From: Acanthacorydalis orientalis | Lineage: Eukaryota; Arthropoda; Insecta; Megaloptera; Corydalidae | Assembly (NCBI GenBank): GCA_034766995.1 | Contig: CM068314.1 | Span: forward strand, 33,688,208 to 33,752,207 | Length of the DNA: 64,000 nt | Direction of reading: 5' to 3' | Shown here: positions 62,190 through 64,000 of the stretch, in pieces | Layout of the letters: each line of letters begins with the position of its first letter | Position numbering within the stretch: the stretch's first letter is position 1 | Made by a program: the position numbers and the translations under genes | Notes under the pieces: model-generated | What the model was told of the DNA's origin: nothing | What the model saw: only the letters and a program-made list of their open reading frames with translations | Database searches by the model: none

Positions 62190-62350
62190 AAGCTAACGTT
62201 TCGAACTTGTGTCACTCTAAATGCCATCTACGTGTCGCGTTGGAAACTAATCACAGCGTCGCGACGACGTTTTAAGCATCAACGGCTGGTTACCAAGCTT
62301 TTTAGAAGCACAGAAGTTCATAGTTTTAACGTTAGATTGCGTTGCGTCAT
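62190..62350. other. CpG-rich island, possible transposon relic or regulatory element
   Basis: Contains ATGCCATCTACGTGTCGCG, the palindrome CGTCGCGACG (near 62260), GGCTGGTTACCAAGC and GCGTTGCGTCATCG. The density of CpG is the highest outside the Helitron-like block. GCCATCTA-type sequence is common in insect transposon flanks, so a relic is as likely as a regulatory element. Confidence 0.35.
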
Positions 62351-62832
62351 CGTGTTTTTTGTTACCTTACGATTCTGATATTTTTCAATTCTTACATTAT
62401 TAGGTTATTTATTCTATTTCATATTCTGTTAATAATATTTTCTGATAGAAATTCACGTACATTAAAAACAGTATATAAATTATATTATATTTCTTTAATA
62501 AATCACGGACATTTTTATCGCGATGTTGCAGTAAAAAGAATACTTGTTGTATAATACTTTTTTCATAATGTATAAAATATAAATTTGTAAATATTTATTC
62601 AAATTTACCTTCATTTCAAACTACTTCAAAAAGGGTTTAATTGTAAAATAGATGATTACAAAAATGTAAACAAATAATATTTTGGATAGAAAAATCGTTT
62701 TATAGTAGTTTGTAATTCATTTTATTAATGTCTAATTTAAGATCTATTTTTTAAAAAAATCTGAACAGATTAACTTTTTAAATATTGTTTTTTTAATTCG
62801 AATTTTTCTATTGATTTTGCTTAATTCGTATG

Positions 62833-62837
<5 letters not shown>

Positions 62838-62893
<56 letters not shown>
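62838..62893. repeat. (TA)n microsatellite
   Basis: About 56 bp of TA alternation. Confidence 0.95.
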
Positions 62894-62898
<5 letters not shown>

Positions 62899-63274
62899 AT
62901 ACGTTTAATTGTGCGAATTGCTTAAATATATTATATTGAAGTAGAGATATTTTTTTATAAAATTATGTAATGTATTTTTTCAGACTTTAGAAACACATGT
63001 AATCTAACCATAATTATTTTGTTTACTATAGAAATATGATCGAAAAAAAATGAAATAACTTAATCTAAGTCCGTTTCCTGTTTCATAATTTTTCTAATTA
63101 GTATTGTTATAAAAAATATATACTCAGTCGTTATTATTTTCATTCTATTAGTTTTAATTTAAAACATGTAATTTATTTATTTACAAAATTTGATTTATCG
63201 TATAATTTATTCTAATTATATGTTTTAAATATTTTTCCATATAATTTCACAAACTTGTTTTAATAGTTTATGAG

Positions 63275-63310
<36 letters not shown>

Positions 63311-63421
63311 GTATGTTTACAAAATAGTATTTCACACTATTCATGAATCTATTTAATTGGAAACTTTACTGTTAAACGTATTTTTATAAAAATTTAGGTC
63401 AAAACTGACAACTTGTTCTGA

Positions 63422-63424
<3 letters not shown>
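62894..63424. other. A+T-rich DNA, no gene recognised
   Basis: Plain sequence with one TA tract at 63277-63308. Confidence 0.5.

Positions 63425-63468
<44 letters not shown>
63425..63468. repeat. (TA)n microsatellite
   Basis: About 44 bp of TA alternation. Confidence 0.95.
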
Positions 63469-63472
<4 letters not shown>

Positions 63473-63729
63473 TTACTATATATATATACATATACATGTG
63501 CATGTGTGTATGTTCATATATAATAAATGAGTAGCATATGAAATATATTCTCAAAGTAATTATATAATTTTCAAATAATAAAAGTAATCATATTACATTT
63601 TAAATAAGTAGAAATACATATTACATTTACAGTGGCAAGAATCTGCTTTTGTATTTGTTTCGTGATTAAATCTATTTTATTCTTTATTTTGAACTTTCAT
63701 GGTAATTTTGAAAACCTTCTGAAGCAATC

Positions 63730-63845
63730 CATCTATAATATTTCAAATTATTCTGCTGTCAAATGTGATATGCTGCATTTGATACGAACGTGACAGACAA
63801 GTTTTCTATACATGGCTGTTGTCCTGCTGCCTGTTCAGTTGAAAT
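63730..63845. other. Small non-coding complexity island
   Basis: Contains GCTGTCAAATGTGATATGC, TACGAACGTGACAGACAAG and GGCTGTTGTCCTGCTGCC. TGTCA/TGACAG recur. No frame. Confidence 0.28.
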
Positions 63846-64000
63846 TTTTATTTAATACTTTCTTTATTTTTGTTTATATTTTAATTGATATTTTGTTTGT
63901 TTAAATTTATTTTCATATTTATTTAAAAAAATCCGTGATAAATACTAGAAGTGAATTAATTTCATATTAACAGGTACTATCTAAACTTGAATAAAAGAAA

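Larger units (their letters stand above)
1..64000. other. A+T-rich insect-like intergenic/intronic DNA, overview of short (TA)n tracts
   Basis: The whole window is A+T-rich and nearly devoid of coding sequence. Besides the arrays listed individually, shorter (TA)n tracts occur at about 182-215, 4795-4824, 6467-6499, 8402-8416, 9612-9635, 21164-21196, 22069-22086, 23206-23224, 23350-23367, 24828-24860, 25555-25582, 27770-27787, 32638-32653, 33132-33164, 37755-37790, 40350-40367, 43922-43955, 47716-47750, 48224-48260, 51461-51497, 52236-52266, 52315-52347, 53445-53478, 54025-54054, 54307-54339, 54437-54459, 57309-57326, 58097-58130, 59079-59094, 60333-60364, 61864-61884 and 63277-63308. Coordinates are read by eye and may be off by a few bases. 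Confidence 0.85.

Noticed and set aside
1..64000. CRISPR arrays, bacterial operons, rRNA or LTR pairs
   Set aside because: No spaced direct repeats with unique spacers, no packed genes with ribosome-binding sites, no rRNA-like sequence and no long terminal direct repeats were found by eye.

Overview
This window is eukaryotic, very A+T-rich, almost gene-free DNA, most likely from an insect. The evidence is the lack of bacterial-style packed genes, the degenerate irritans-type mariner elements, the truncated RTE-clade LINE fragments ending in short ATG repeats, and a (TA)n microsatellite roughly every kilobase. A parasitoid-wasp-like genome would fit the composition, but the sequence does not settle the order.

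Only one host exon can be supported: a start-codon exon on the + strand near 39.45-39.61 kb, with a plausible acceptor, a good insect start context and a GT donor. It encodes a basic, proline-rich N-terminus that I do not recognise. If it is real, everything to its right is first-coding-intron sequence, and most of the window is intron or regulatory desert. About two dozen short islands stand out from the A+T background by higher sequence complexity and scattered CpG, without coding signal. The strongest are near 6.1, 9.3, 15.0, 18.0, 24.2, 38.2, 52.6, 54.6 and 55.8 kb. They are candidate conserved non-coding or enhancer elements, which is inference only.

Mobile DNA is the second layer. Two near-identical-length (564 and 565 bp) mariner derivatives at 1963-2526 and 19808-20372 keep both terminal inverted repeats and TA target duplications. 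They retain only the N-terminal helix-turn-helix part of the transposase; a third copy (4163-4631) has lost one end. Two other mariner lineages are present as fragments: a catalytic-core pseudogene at 16401-16895 and a frameshifted N-terminus at 34592-34790. Three 3' ends of an RTE-like retrotransposon (42119-42528, 42551-43213, 57327-57421) all abut (TA)n arrays, and two of them form an inverted pair. A Helitron-like remnant lies at about 60400-60925. A previously unassigned dispersed repeat of about 150 bp has at least eight or nine diverged copies in both orientations, several of them carrying a small hairpin.

The third layer is microsatellites: about 75 (TA)n tracts, often compound with (CA)n or (GA)n. 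They generate the many spurious Tyr-Ile repeat reading frames. No tRNA, rRNA, CRISPR array or prokaryotic operon was seen.
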